A stretch of 64,000 nucleotides of DNA from Shinella sp. CPCC 101442 (GCF_024704725.1 NZ_JALIQS010000008.1:1-64000); one strand, 5' to 3'; counted from the first letter of the stretch, positions 8,002 through 16,526 are shown. Made by a program: numbers and translations. The notes: generated by a model not told the origin, from the sequence alone.

Positions 8002-8091
8002 GGAGAGGTGGCTGAGTGGTCGAAAGCACCGCACTCGAAATGCGGCGTACGGAAATCCGCATCGCGGGTTCGAATCCCGCCCTCTCGTCGA
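8002..8091 (+). tRNA. tRNA-Ser (anticodon CGA) with non-canonical 3' end
   Basis: GGAGAGG acceptor strand at 8002-8008, D arm GGCTGAGTGGTCGAAAGC, anticodon stem CCGCA/TGCGG around loop CTCGAAA (anticodon CGA, reads UCG), long variable arm of the serine class, T arm GCGGG-TTCGAAT-CCCGC, then CCTCTC. The expected ending CCGCCA is replaced by GTCGA: the first acceptor pair becomes G:G and no CCA is encoded. It could still be functional if CCA is added and the mismatch tolerated, or it may be a copy damaged at its 3' end. Confidence 0.7.
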
Positions 8092-8418
8092 GTTTCCTCA
8101 TCTACGAAATTGATTTGGTAGAGAAATATCGGTTTGGCGTTCGGCGTCCCTTCTTCCATTGAAGCCACCTCCTCTCGAGTATATGCGAACACAAGCGCCG
8201 ACTGTGACGGAGCCTCTGGCTGTTCGCTATCGCCGGCGATGGGGCGTTGGATTTGGTACAACCAAAATCAGAGGCCAGCGCGCCGGCTTCGCGCTACGCG
8301 CATATTGGTCTAGTCGGAAAGAAGCCGCAGTACGGCAGTCCCACCCTTTCCTTTGCGCGCTCACGCCATATTTACGCCTTTGCCACGCAATTCAGCGCTG
8401 GCTTATGGAGTTGGGGCT

Positions 8419-8586
8419 TTGGCTACATCGGTACTTATCAGCATTTTGATCACCTTCCTGGTAATCGTGCTGGTTCTCTATCTCATTGGACGGTTGCCGC
8501 TTGACGGACGCGCGAAGCAAATCGCGCAGATCATCGTGATAATCATCGGGATAATTGCGCTGTTGAAGTACATCGCGGTGTTCTAG
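8419..8586 (+). CDS. small two-helix membrane protein (Thivi_2564-like)
   Basis: About 55 residues, LATSVLISILITFLVIVLVLYLIGRLPLDGRAKQIAQIIVIIIGIIALLKYIAVF: two hydrophobic helices with the conserved L-P-L-D-G-R-A-K-Q-I loop between them, the layout of small membrane proteins of the Thivi_2564 type. A TTG at 8419 is taken as start; the frame is open back to an ATG at 8353 but that extension is not hydrophobic and looks non-coding. Role unknown. Confidence 0.6.
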   Translation: MATSVLISILITFLVIVLVLYLIGRLPLDGRAKQIAQIIVIIIGIIALLKYIAVF

Positions 8587-8613
8587 GCCAGATCACTTCG
8601 CATTGGCGCATCC

Positions 8614-8640
8614 AGATGCCCTGCGTCGTGCAGGGCATCT
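8614..8640. terminator. 11-bp perfect stem-loop
   Basis: AGATGCCCTGC, loop GTCGT, GCAGGGCATCT. It lies 28 bases after the small membrane gene and before the convergent oxidase operon. There is no strong T tract, so it may act as a weak bidirectional terminator. Confidence 0.5.
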
Positions 8641-8819
8641 ACTCCGATGCGGATCTTTTCAAAATAGTCCTGTTTTTCAGATGCATGCGCTCGACGTGGA
8701 GTGTTCAAGAGCGGGTGGGATGCGCACTTACCATCCGCGAGGGGAGCATGGACCCGAGCGGCGGACCGCTTTCGCGCTCACTGAGGTGCCGATCAATCCA
8801 AAATTCCACGCAAATGCAG

Positions 8820-9860
8820 TTACTGCGCCTTACGGTCGGCAAAGTAGGCCACCAGGGCATTAATGTCACCCTCCTTGAGGTTGGCGACGGCCTTTTCCAT
8901 GACGTGTCTGAACGGTCCTCCGCCGCGGTTTTTCCCGACAAAAAGTCTCAACTGATTTTCGAGATAGGAAGCCGGCTGGCCGGAAAGGCGCGGGAAGGCG
9001 GGATTTGCCTCTGACTTGTCGTGGCATGACAGGCAGGCGGGGATGCGCCGGACAGGATCGCCAGTGACAGCAAGCGCTTCTCCACGAGCCGCGTTCTCGG
9101 AGGCCAAGCCCTGTAAGCGCGCGGGCTCGGCAGCAAAGTGACGGGCGAGGGCGCGGCGATCCTCTCCGTCCAATCTCTCTATCGCCACCACCATGATACC
9201 GCTCGGCCGCGTTCCATCAGCATAGGCGGCAAGGGCCTGTTCGAGATAGGTGGCAGATTGGCCGGCGAGCCGTGGTATCAGGCTTCGCGGTTTGATGCGT
9301 TCGGGCGCATGGCACCCGTTGCAGGTTTCGATCACACCTTCCAACGTCGGCTCCGTTTCTAAACTACCCGCCAGGTCACGATAACCGTTGGCGTCGAGTT
9401 CAGGATACCGGCGCAGAAAGGCAACCATGGCCCACGCCTCGTCCTCGCGACCGGCGACCGGCCAGGCAGGCATACCCGTATAGCGCACGCCATGCTGAAC
9501 GATCTGGAACAACTCTGCGTCGCTCCAGGCGGCGATCTTATCCTTCAGATCGGGCGGCGGTGGCAGCATTTTAGCAACACTGTCCGGTCGCGACCCGGCA
9601 GGCGAGCCGTGGCAGATCGCACACCCGGCCTCGAAATGCCCGGCCGCCATCGGTAACATGCCCTCGGTAAAGACCGGAACAGTCGTGCCGATCGCGGCTG
9701 TGCGGACGGACGATCGCATCACCCAGTGCAGAACGATATCCGTGATCTTCCAATGGCCGGTGCTTGCCTTGACGCTGATCAGTCCAGACCAGGCAACAAG
9801 AAGCGCACCCAGAACGCCGGCAAGTAGGAGGACGACGATATGTCTCCAGCCGATCAGCAT
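8820..9860 (-). CDS. tri-haem cytochrome c
   Basis: 346 residues. An N-terminal membrane anchor (HIVVLLLAGVLGALLVAWSGL) is followed by three c-type haem sites: CAICH, CNGCH and CLSCH, each with a distal methionine region (YTGMPAWP, RPSGIMVV, RHVMEKAVANL). It should sit on the periplasmic face and pass electrons to the terminal oxidase encoded upstream in the same operon, or link a dehydrogenase to it. Its start overlaps the end of ctaG by 7 bases, and it is the last gene of the five-gene minus-strand cluster. Confidence 0.85.
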   Translation of the reverse strand: MLIGWRHIVVLLLAGVLGALLVAWSGLISVKASTGHWKITDIVLHWVMRSSVRTAAIGTTVPVFTEGMLPMAAGHFEAGCAICHGSPAGSRPDSVAKMLPPPPDLKDKIAAWSDAELFQIVQHGVRYTGMPAWPVAGREDEAWAMVAFLRRYPELDANGYRDLAGSLETEPTLEGVIETCNGCHAPERIKPRSLIPRLAGQSATYLEQALAAYADGTRPSGIMVVAIERLDGEDRRALARHFAAEPARLQGLASENAARGEALAVTGDPVRRIPACLSCHDKSEANPAFPRLSGQPASYLENQLRLFVGKNRGGGPFRHVMEKAVANLKEGDINALVAYFADRKAQ

Positions 9861-10480
9861 CTTGGCCCCTCGCGCAGTGTTTCACCGTCCCGCAGGACGC
9901 CAGCAAGAAGGACGATGCCGCCGACGAGATAAGCAAATGCTCCCACCACCAACATCACCACACCGCCGATTTGCTGGTCGGCAGCAGCGGGAAGGGAAAT
10001 ACCGAAACAGCGGACAGCGCCGTCGCCATAGAGAGGGCGCGGCGCCAGCGCCAGCAGCACGCCGAGAAGGGTCATGTGCATCGAGGTGAACAACAATCCT
10101 ACTGTCCCGGCGAGCCGCCCCTCGCCCGGCCGTAGGCAAGCGATCCATAGTAGTAGGCCGGCAGCGAGAAAACCGATCTGCTCAATGAGCGTGAGCGGGT
10201 GACTTGCATCTGCGGCGGCGCGTAGCACTGGCAGATGCCAGAACCAGATCACGACGAGTTCGATCAGCGAGGCCAGCATCGGGGTCATCCAGGTCCAACG
10301 CGCCATCGGGTCGCGCCGCGCGCCGACGAGGCCATGGGCGATCAGGGGGGCTGCCACGGCGACGATTCCCATGTGCACGACCATGTGGACTGTGAAGGAG
10401 TTCGATCCAAAGCCGAGGATGAGGGCAAGACAGAGAATGACAATGCCGACGGGGAGCGCAATGCTTTTCATGTCTGGCAC
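9854..10480 (-). CDS. ctaG: CtaG (caa3_CtaG) cytochrome oxidase assembly protein
   Basis: 208 residues with about six predicted membrane helices and the histidine-rich pattern of the caa3_CtaG family: FTVHMVVHMGIVAVAAPL, VIWFWHLPVL, LFTSMHMTLLG. Members are thought to help copper delivery to, or assembly of, aa3/caa3 oxidases. Both ends overlap neighbours (13 bases with the membrane protein upstream, 7 bases with the cytochrome downstream), which indicates one transcript and coupled translation. This is not the unrelated Cox11-type CtaG. Confidence 0.8.
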   Translation of the reverse strand: MPDMKSIALPVGIVILCLALILGFGSNSFTVHMVVHMGIVAVAAPLIAHGLVGARRDPMARWTWMTPMLASLIELVVIWFWHLPVLRAAADASHPLTLIEQIGFLAAGLLLWIACLRPGEGRLAGTVGLLFTSMHMTLLGVLLALAPRPLYGDGAVRCFGISLPAAADQQIGGVVMLVVGAFAYLVGGIVLLAGVLRDGETLREGPRC

Positions 10481-10848
10481 GCTCCGATCAATAAGAGCGG
10501 CACGGCGACAAACACAACCGCGACGAAACTCAGGCCGGAGAGCAGCAGCGTTGCGAATCCCTGGAAGAGGAGGCGGTCCCTGCGCGTCGGTTCGTCATGC
10601 GGCGGGTCGCCTGAACCGAAACCCCATTGCCTCCACGCAAGATAGGCCGAGGCCGCGATGCCCGCGAGTGCCGCGATCGTAACGGCGCCAAGGGCGAGGC
10701 GCATCGCATCGAAAGAGACGGAGGCTGAACCTGCCTTGGCACAGAAGACGGCTACGGTGATGTAGCAGGCGAGGAAATGAAGCGCCCAGATGGTGGGGGC
10801 GGTGAAGAGGGTCCAGAGGCTTTCGATTTCCTTGGGGATCAGGCGCAT
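10468..10848 (-). CDS. membrane protein of the cytochrome oxidase operon
   Basis: 126 residues, with about three predicted membrane helices (TIWALHFLACYITVAVF, LALGAVTIAALAGIAASAYLAW, GFATLLLSGLSFVAVVFVAV). It resembles small proteins found between subunit III and CtaG in rhizobial alternative oxidase operons (position like coxP), but the sequence is weakly conserved. It begins 3 bases after the stop of the subunit I-III gene. A small subunit or assembly role is inferred only from position. Confidence 0.6.
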   Translation of the reverse strand: MRLIPKEIESLWTLFTAPTIWALHFLACYITVAVFCAKAGSASVSFDAMRLALGAVTIAALAGIAASAYLAWRQWGFGSGDPPHDEPTRRDRLLFQGFATLLLSGLSFVAVVFVAVPLLLIGACQT

Positions 10849-10851
10849 CGG

Positions 10852-13371
10852 TCACCTCAATCCTGGAAACAAGCCGAGCACGGCGAAGGAGCTGATCGCC
10901 GTAATGACGAGGAAATGCCAGTAGAGCACGACATTGCGCAAATCCATGTCGTGGCGCGCGTCCATTTTGCTGGCAATGCTCCGTGCCAGGCAGTAGACCT
11001 GCATAATGACGCCGACGCCGCCATGCGCAACCGTCCAAAGGGCGACGACCCAGACGATGGCCGGATAGACGTGCGTGGTCGGGTCCATGCCGGTGAAATA
11101 GGGTCCGGCGAGACCGGCGCAACCTGCCGCAAGTGTGAGCAGCAGAGAGAGCAGGATCGAAAGGCGGGTCAGAACTGACCTGTTGCCTGAGTTGACCCTG
11201 CGTGCCAGAAGCATGACTAGCCAGGCGCTCGTGAAGAGGCCGGCGGCCGTGAGCGGCCAGAGCATGCCGGGGCCGGGATGGCCAGCAGTGAAATCCTCGT
11301 GGATAGTCCAGTAAAAGAAGTAGCCGAACATCAGGCTGGCATAGGCCGTACCGTCACCCGCCATGGTGATGAACATCGCCCACCAGCCGACCGAGCTCGG
11401 TCCGGATGTGTAGAGCGGCAGGGTCTTTCCGAGGCCGACGTCACGCATCTCATCCCTGGGAATGACGGAGGTGCCAGTCCAGAGCCAGGCAATGATCGCC
11501 GTAATCGTCATGAGCGCGCAAACGATCGTCGTGATCCACCAATGGAAGGTCAGCGCGACGAAGACGCCGCCGAGCGAAAAGGCGGCGATGATGGTGAGTG
11601 TCGAGGTGCCGCCGACACGCAGGCATTGGATGGGCTCGGCATCAAGCACGGACGTAACCAGCGTTTCGCGTGCACCGTCCTTGACGTCGGGTAGGTAGAA
11701 ACGGCCGGCTTTGATGTCCTCGATCAGCCCCGGCTGGTCCCAGATGGGATAGCGGCTCTTGATAATGGGGATCGAGCGCACACCCCATTTCTCCTCCGGT
11801 TCGCTGATCCATTCCAGTGTACCGGCGTTCCAGGGATTCGCCTCCTCCTTCGGCTGGCGATGTTTCGGTCGCAAAACATCGATCACCACGAGAGCAACCC
11901 CGGCGGCAAAGATGAAGGCGCCGATGGTGGAGATCAGATTGAACCAGTCCCAGCCGATATCGGCGGGATAGGTGAAGACGCGCCGCGGCATGCCGCGCAG
12001 GCCCGCGAGATGCATGGGGAAGAAGGCCACGTTGAAGCCGATGAACATCAGCCAGAAAGCGATTTTCCCCAGCCGGTCTGAAAGTTTCCGCGCATTCAGC
12101 AGCGGGTAATAATAATAGATGCCGGCCACGACTGGGAAAAGCATGCCGCCGATCAGCACATAATGCAGGTGAGCGACGATGAAATAGGTGTCGTGCGCCT
12201 GCCAGTCGAACGGCACCAGTGCCACCATGACACCGGTCAGCCCGCCGATGATGAAGATTGCGAGTCCGCCTGCGCCAAACAGCATCGGCACGGACAAGAT
12301 GACACGGCCGGCGAGCATGGTGGCGATGAAGACGAAGATCTGCACGCCGGTCGGGATCGCCACCGCCTCGGAGGCGGCTGAGAAGAAGGCGAGCGAGATC
12401 TGCGGTAGGCCGGTGGTGAACATGTGGTGCACCCACAGGCCGAAACTCAGGAAGCCTGTTCCGACGGCGGCGAGTACGATCCAGGAATAGCCGACGATCG
12501 GTCTTTGCGCGAAGGTCGGCACGATCATCGCCATCAGCGCGATGGCCGGCAGGAAGATGATGTAGACCTCCGGGTGGCCGAAGATCCAGAACAGGTGCTG
12601 CCACAGCAGGGGATCGCCGCCGCGCGCCGCGTCGAAGAACGGCCAGTCGAACGTCCGCTCCATCTCGAATAGGATGTCGCCGGCAATCAGCGGCGGGAAG
12701 GCGAAGAGGATCATGCCGGCGACGATCAGCAGATACCAGGCGAAGAGCGGCATCATGTTGATGCGCATCCCGGGCGCACGGCACTTCATGATGCCGACGA
12801 TCAGCTCGACGGCGGCGGCGATCGACGCCACCTCGATGAAGGACAGGCCGAGCAACCAGATATCCGCGCCGATGCCGGAGTATTCCTTGTCGGTGGCGAG
12901 CGGCGGATACATGAACCAGCCACTATTGGGTGCCGCGCCGAAGAAGATCGACCCGCAGACGAAGACCCCTCCGAGCGCGAAACTCCAGAACCCGAAGGCG
13001 GAGAGACGGGGGAAGGGGAGCTCGCGCGCGCCGAGCATCGAAGGTAAAAGGAAGATCGCCGCCGCCTCGAAGATCGGCACGGCGAAAAGAAACATCATCA
13101 CGGTGCCGTGGAGCGTGAAGGCCTGGTTGAACGTGTCAGCGGAGAGGAAGTCGTTCTCGGGCACGGCGAGCTGAACACGCACGAGCAGCGCCAGAACGCC
13201 GGCAAACAGCATGAAGATGAAGGCGGCAGCACCATACCAAAGGCCAATCTCGGTATTGTTCACGGACGTCCAGTAGCGCCAGCCGGATGGCGTGCGCCAA
13301 ACTGCTCGCAGCTCGGCTTCTTCAGCGTTGTGCGCGTCTGCCGAAATTTGTGTTTCGACAGCCCCGGTCAT
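10852..13371 (-). CDS. cytochrome c oxidase subunit I-III fusion
   Basis: 839 residues. Residues 1 to ~560 are a full haem-copper oxidase subunit I, with the low-spin haem ligand in TLHGTVMMF, the CuB/Tyr motif IFGHPEVYIIFLP, the CuB histidine pair VHHMFTTG and the haem ligands in HDTYFIVAHLHYVLIGG. From ~580 onward is subunit III (GWWAMFITMAGDGTAYASLMFGYFFYW and four later helices). The enzyme reduces oxygen to water and pumps protons. The fusion is known in some caa3/aa3 oxidases. The start overlaps the subunit II stop by 4 bases (ATGA). Confidence 0.92.
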   Translation of the reverse strand: MTGAVETQISADAHNAEEAELRAVWRTPSGWRYWTSVNNTEIGLWYGAAAFIFMLFAGVLALLVRVQLAVPENDFLSADTFNQAFTLHGTVMMFLFAVPIFEAAAIFLLPSMLGARELPFPRLSAFGFWSFALGGVFVCGSIFFGAAPNSGWFMYPPLATDKEYSGIGADIWLLGLSFIEVASIAAAVELIVGIMKCRAPGMRINMMPLFAWYLLIVAGMILFAFPPLIAGDILFEMERTFDWPFFDAARGGDPLLWQHLFWIFGHPEVYIIFLPAIALMAMIVPTFAQRPIVGYSWIVLAAVGTGFLSFGLWVHHMFTTGLPQISLAFFSAASEAVAIPTGVQIFVFIATMLAGRVILSVPMLFGAGGLAIFIIGGLTGVMVALVPFDWQAHDTYFIVAHLHYVLIGGMLFPVVAGIYYYYPLLNARKLSDRLGKIAFWLMFIGFNVAFFPMHLAGLRGMPRRVFTYPADIGWDWFNLISTIGAFIFAAGVALVVIDVLRPKHRQPKEEANPWNAGTLEWISEPEEKWGVRSIPIIKSRYPIWDQPGLIEDIKAGRFYLPDVKDGARETLVTSVLDAEPIQCLRVGGTSTLTIIAAFSLGGVFVALTFHWWITTIVCALMTITAIIAWLWTGTSVIPRDEMRDVGLGKTLPLYTSGPSSVGWWAMFITMAGDGTAYASLMFGYFFYWTIHEDFTAGHPGPGMLWPLTAAGLFTSAWLVMLLARRVNSGNRSVLTRLSILLSLLLTLAAGCAGLAGPYFTGMDPTTHVYPAIVWVVALWTVAHGGVGVIMQVYCLARSIASKMDARHDMDLRNVVLYWHFLVITAISSFAVLGLFPGLR

Positions 13372-14405
13372 TTAAGCCCCACGAGATACCTGGCAATGAC
13401 GGCGATTTCCTTATCGGGCAGCATGTCGAAGGCCGGCATTTTGGCACCGGGTTTCACCACGGAGGGATTTCGGATGAAGCGGGCGACGTTTTCAGCCGTA
13501 TTGGCGAGCGCGCCGGCGCCGACTGTCTGGCGCTGACCGAAGAAGGTGAGGTCCGGGCCGACACTCGTTGATGCTGTCTCTCCGCGCACTCCATGACAGC
13601 CCGCACAGCCATACCGGGCGAATAAGTGCTCGCCGTCGCCGCCGCGCGGACTGTCACCGGCCGCCTGCGCGCTCCTCCACGCGGTAAAGTCCGCAGGCTC
13701 CATGACGATGACGGAAAAGGCCATCAGCGTATGAGACGTTCCGCAGAATTCGGCGCAAGGCGCGCGGAAGACGCCCGCCTTCGTCGGCAACAGGGACAGC
13801 GTGTTGGTGCGGCCGGGGATCATGTCCACCTTTCCGCCAAGGACCGGTATCCAGAAGGAATGGATGACGTCGGCTGCCGTAAGGGAGAAGACGGCGCGTT
13901 CGCCAACTGGAAGACGCAGTTCATTTGCGGTTTCGAAGGAGGGTATGCCCTCAACGGCAGGATAGCGGATACGCCACCAGAATTGCTCGCCGGTCACTTC
14001 GATCGGCCTTAGACCGGTTGCAGAACGCGCCAGCCACGGGCGGATGGCAGGCAAAAGCCAGACTGCGTAGGCGAGGAGTGTTACGAGCACGATGACCGGA
14101 AAGGCAACCCCGCCCCAGGCGATCAGTCGCGCCGCTGTCACCTCACGCCAGGGGACCTCGCGACGCTTTGCGGCATAGAGGAGAAGCGCGACGACGGCCA
14201 ACCAGACGAGGGCGCCTCCGAAGACCATGACGAGAAAGAGCGTATAAATGGCCGCCGCTTCATCGCCGGCAGTGTCCAGAGCCGACTGCATGCCGGAACA
14301 CCCGGATAATGGGATCAGGAGGAGGGGCAGGGCGCGACGGCGAATGGCGGTGCTCCATGGGAGGTTCCCTAAAGAGGGATATGGCTCGCAGGGCGGCGCC
14401 GGCAA
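13368..14405 (-). CDS. coxB: cytochrome c oxidase subunit II with fused cytochrome c
   Basis: About 345 residues from a TTG; a downstream start is possible because no good ribosome site is visible. A lipoprotein-like signal (LPLLLIPLSGC) precedes two membrane helices. The CuA domain follows (HSFWIPVLGGKVDMIPG, CAEFCGTSHTLMAF, with both cysteines, histidines and the methionine present). The C-terminal ~100 residues are a class I cytochrome c (CAGCH, distal methionine in GAKMPAFDML), making this a caa3-type subunit II. It is the first gene of the oxidase operon and faces the divergent stress gene at 14551. Confidence 0.9.
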   Translation of the reverse strand: MPAPPCEPYPSLGNLPWSTAIRRRALPLLLIPLSGCSGMQSALDTAGDEAAAIYTLFLVMVFGGALVWLAVVALLLYAAKRREVPWREVTAARLIAWGGVAFPVIVLVTLLAYAVWLLPAIRPWLARSATGLRPIEVTGEQFWWRIRYPAVEGIPSFETANELRLPVGERAVFSLTAADVIHSFWIPVLGGKVDMIPGRTNTLSLLPTKAGVFRAPCAEFCGTSHTLMAFSVIVMEPADFTAWRSAQAAGDSPRGGDGEHLFARYGCAGCHGVRGETASTSVGPDLTFFGQRQTVGAGALANTAENVARFIRNPSVVKPGAKMPAFDMLPDKEIAVIARYLVGLK

Positions 14406-14487
14406 GGGCAGAAGCCTGGTTATGGCAACATTGTCATCTAATGCGGCGATACAACCGCAGTTATTTTACGCGCTCGAAAATTACTGA

Positions 14488-14512
14488 GGAACCAAACGCT
14501 TCGATCTCGGTT
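14488..14512 (+). promoter_or_regulatory. EcfG-type promoter (GGAAC-N16-GGTT)
   Basis: GGAAC at 14488-14492, 16 bases, then GGTT. One base differs from the CGTT consensus and the spacing is exact. It is located 39 bases before the PepSY-like gene and its co-oriented partner. Confidence 0.6.
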
Positions 14513-14550
14513 TGATCCTAGCCTTTACAGGCTGACAACGAGGAGACACC

Positions 14551-14868
14551 ATGAAAAAGCTATTGCTCGCCGCCGCATTTGTCGGCGCATCGACCCTTGG
14601 CGCCTTCGCCCAGACCTCCACGGCGCCCGCTACCGATGGTGACACACCCGCCATTGCGACGCCGGATGATAAGAACGCCACTGCACCGGTCGAGGGTGCA
14701 AACAGCTTCACTGAAGACCAGGCCAAAGAGCGCATCGTGGAAGCCGGCTACGCCGACATCGCCGGGCTCAAGCTCGACGACAAGGGCGTTTGGCACGGCA
14801 CCGCGACGAAGGCCGGCAAACCCGTCAACGTCGCGCTCGACTACCAGGGCAACATCGTCGCCAACTAA
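14551..14868 (+). CDS. secreted PepSY-like protein
   Basis: 105 residues: a Sec signal peptide (KKLLLAAAFVGASTLGAFA, cut before QTS), a low-complexity linker, then SFTEDQAKERIVEAGYADIAGLKLDDKGVWHGTATKAGKPVNVALDYQGNIVAN, which matches the PepSY_2 fold (helix plus antiparallel strands). Periplasmic location is predicted. CGAGGAGACACC precedes the start. Twelve bases separate it from the following stress gene, and an EcfG-type promoter lies upstream, so the pair is probably stress induced. Confidence 0.75.
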   Translation: MKKLLLAAAFVGASTLGAFAQTSTAPATDGDTPAIATPDDKNATAPVEGANSFTEDQAKERIVEAGYADIAGLKLDDKGVWHGTATKAGKPVNVALDYQGNIVAN

Positions 14869-14880
14869 AAGGAAATCCCC

Positions 14881-15477
14881 ATGACAAAAACTGCCACCGG
14901 ACTTTTTGACAACTACTCGGACGCACAGGCGGCCGTCAACGCCCTTGAGGCACGCGGCATCCCCTCGGACGATATAAGCATCATGTCGAACAATGTGGAT
15001 GAGCGTCGCACAGGCGATACGAATGCAGCGGAAGGCGCTGGTGCTGGCGCCGGCATCGGCGCGGCCGTCGGCGGAGTGGGCGGTCTTTTGACCGGTCTCG
15101 GCATCATGGCCATACCCGGCGTCGGCCCGGTGGTTGCGGCAGGCTGGCTTGCCGCCACGGCGGCCGGTGCAGCTGCCGGTGCGGTTGCCGGTGGTGCGGC
15201 GGGAGGCCTTATCGGTGCGATGACGGAATCCGGTGTGTCTGAAGAACACGCCCATGTCTATGCCGAAGGTGTGCGCCGCGGCGGCACACTTGTGACCGCC
15301 CGCGTCGAGGACAGCCTCTATCCCGAGGCGGAAGCAATCCTTCGCCATTCGAACCTGGTCGATCCGGCTGAGCGTCGTGCGGCCTATACCGAGCAGGGCT
15401 GGACACGCTTCGACGAAACGCTGGATCCGTACGGTCCCGCCGAGATCGAACAGGAACGTCTGCGTTACCGGCGCTGA
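14881..15477 (+). CDS. general stress protein 17M-like protein
   Basis: 198 residues. The N-terminal TGLFDNYSDAQAAVNALEARGIPSDDISIMS is the flavoprotein-like YflT/17M domain. It is followed by a glycine/alanine-rich hydrophobic hairpin (GAGAGAGIGAAVGGVGG ... AGAVAGGAAGGLIGAM), like glycine-zipper membrane segments, and a C-terminal HAHVYAEGVRRGGTLVTARV strand region. Proteins of this shape are general-stress products in rhizobia. AAGGAAATCCCC precedes the start. It is probably co-transcribed with the PepSY-like gene. Confidence 0.78.
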   Translation: MTKTATGLFDNYSDAQAAVNALEARGIPSDDISIMSNNVDERRTGDTNAAEGAGAGAGIGAAVGGVGGLLTGLGIMAIPGVGPVVAAGWLAATAAGAAAGAVAGGAAGGLIGAMTESGVSEEHAHVYAEGVRRGGTLVTARVEDSLYPEAEAILRHSNLVDPAERRAAYTEQGWTRFDETLDPYGPAEIEQERLRYRR

Positions 15478-15514
15478 GCGGTCGACAGACCGTATTCGTT
15501 TGATGTTGATGAAA

Positions 15515-15542
15515 CGGCCGGCCCTGAGGATTGGGCCGGCCG
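15515..15542 (+). terminator. stem-loop terminator after the stress gene pair
   Basis: CGGCCGGCCC, 8-base loop, GGGCCGGCCG: a perfect 10-bp GC-rich stem followed by CTCTTGCGTT. It lies 38 bases after the stop at 15477. Confidence 0.65.
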
Positions 15543-15701
15543 CTCTTGCGTTCCGTCGCCTCCTACATATTGTGGCGTTCGCGTTCTCGCCCTTGCGGCT
15601 TACATAGGAAGGCGTAAGCTCAATGGATCGTCGGTATCATCCCCGAAGTGTCGGTGCCAAGCACTCATCTGTGCCGCGGCCCGAAAACAGGAGGCATGAA
15701 C

Positions 15702-16418
15702 ATGGCCGCTCCTCTGCGCTTCGCGCCCGCGAACAATCTCCTGCAGCTTCTACCGGATGTCGACTTTGAAATGTTGGCGCCGGACCTGAAGCACGCTGTC
15801 CTTCCGAAGGGAATGGAGCTTGCCCACCGGGATCGGCAGATTGATGCGGTGTACTTTCTAACTTCCGGTATCGGTTCTGTCGTGATCACGACCCCAACAG
15901 GCCGGCGTGCGGAGGCCGGCATCTTCGGCTTTGATGGTTACATTCCCACCGCCGCTGTCACCGGGGCGCGGATCAGTTCCTACGATGTGGCGGTTCAGCT
16001 CGATGCCGAAGGCTACAGCTTGGACTTCGACGACTTTCGGCGTTGGATGGATCGGAGCAAGCCTTTCGTGCAGATCATGAACCGGTCGATGGAAAGCTTC
16101 GCCGTGCAGCTGGCGCATACGGCAGTGTCGAACGCGGTGCACGAGGTGAACGAGCGGCTCGCCCGCTGGCTTCTCATGTGCCACGACCGTTCACGTAGCG
16201 ACGACATGGCGGTAACACACGAACTCCTCTCTGTCCTCTTGGGCGTCAGACGGCCGAGTGTCACGACCGCGCTGCATGTTCTGGAAGGCGAAGGGCTCAT
16301 CCGATCGCTGCGCGGCAGCGTCATCATCAGAAACCGTCCCGGCCTGGAGGCCTTCGCGCACGATTCCTATGGACGGCCGGAGGCGGAATATCGCCGCCTG
16401 ATGGGCGGGCTTACCTGA
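15702..16418 (+). CDS. Crp/Fnr family transcriptional regulator (paralogue)
   Basis: About 238 residues: an N-terminal cNMP-like sensor (YFLTSGIGSVVITTPTGRRAEAG) and a C-terminal winged helix (VRRPSVTTALHVLEGEGLI). It shares long blocks with the regulator at 997-1728 (ERLARW-LMCHDR, VRRPSVTTALHVLEG, GLEAFA), so the two are paralogues. Start 15702 is chosen because AGGAGG at 15689-15694 gives 7-base spacing; 15696 would be too close. No iron-sulphur cysteines were seen. It sits among stress genes, and its target is unknown. Confidence 0.87.
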   Translation: MAAPLRFAPANNLLQLLPDVDFEMLAPDLKHAVLPKGMELAHRDRQIDAVYFLTSGIGSVVITTPTGRRAEAGIFGFDGYIPTAAVTGARISSYDVAVQLDAEGYSLDFDDFRRWMDRSKPFVQIMNRSMESFAVQLAHTAVSNAVHEVNERLARWLLMCHDRSRSDDMAVTHELLSVLLGVRRPSVTTALHVLEGEGLIRSLRGSVIIRNRPGLEAFAHDSYGRPEAEYRRLMGGLT

Positions 16419-16526
16419 AGCCATCCTTCGGCTCGTTGGCATGCATCCGACGGACTAGCCTGTTGATGCGAGAATCTGAGACGTGTGGGCTCGGCAGACC
16501 TTGAATTGGCGTCCCCAAAATTTTGT

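Noticed and set aside
7681-8034. 117-codon minus-strand frame over the tRNA-Ser region
   Set aside because: Overlaps the tRNA, is arginine/serine-rich and has no ribosome site.
11642-12784. 380-codon frame with arginine/histidine-rich sequence inside the oxidase subunit I gene
   Set aside because: Same strand, different frame of a conserved gene; composition typical of a shifted frame.
14343-14368. GGAAC-N19-TT on the minus strand inside coxB
   Set aside because: The loose form of the motif is frequent by chance and this one lies inside the coding sequence with a poor -10.
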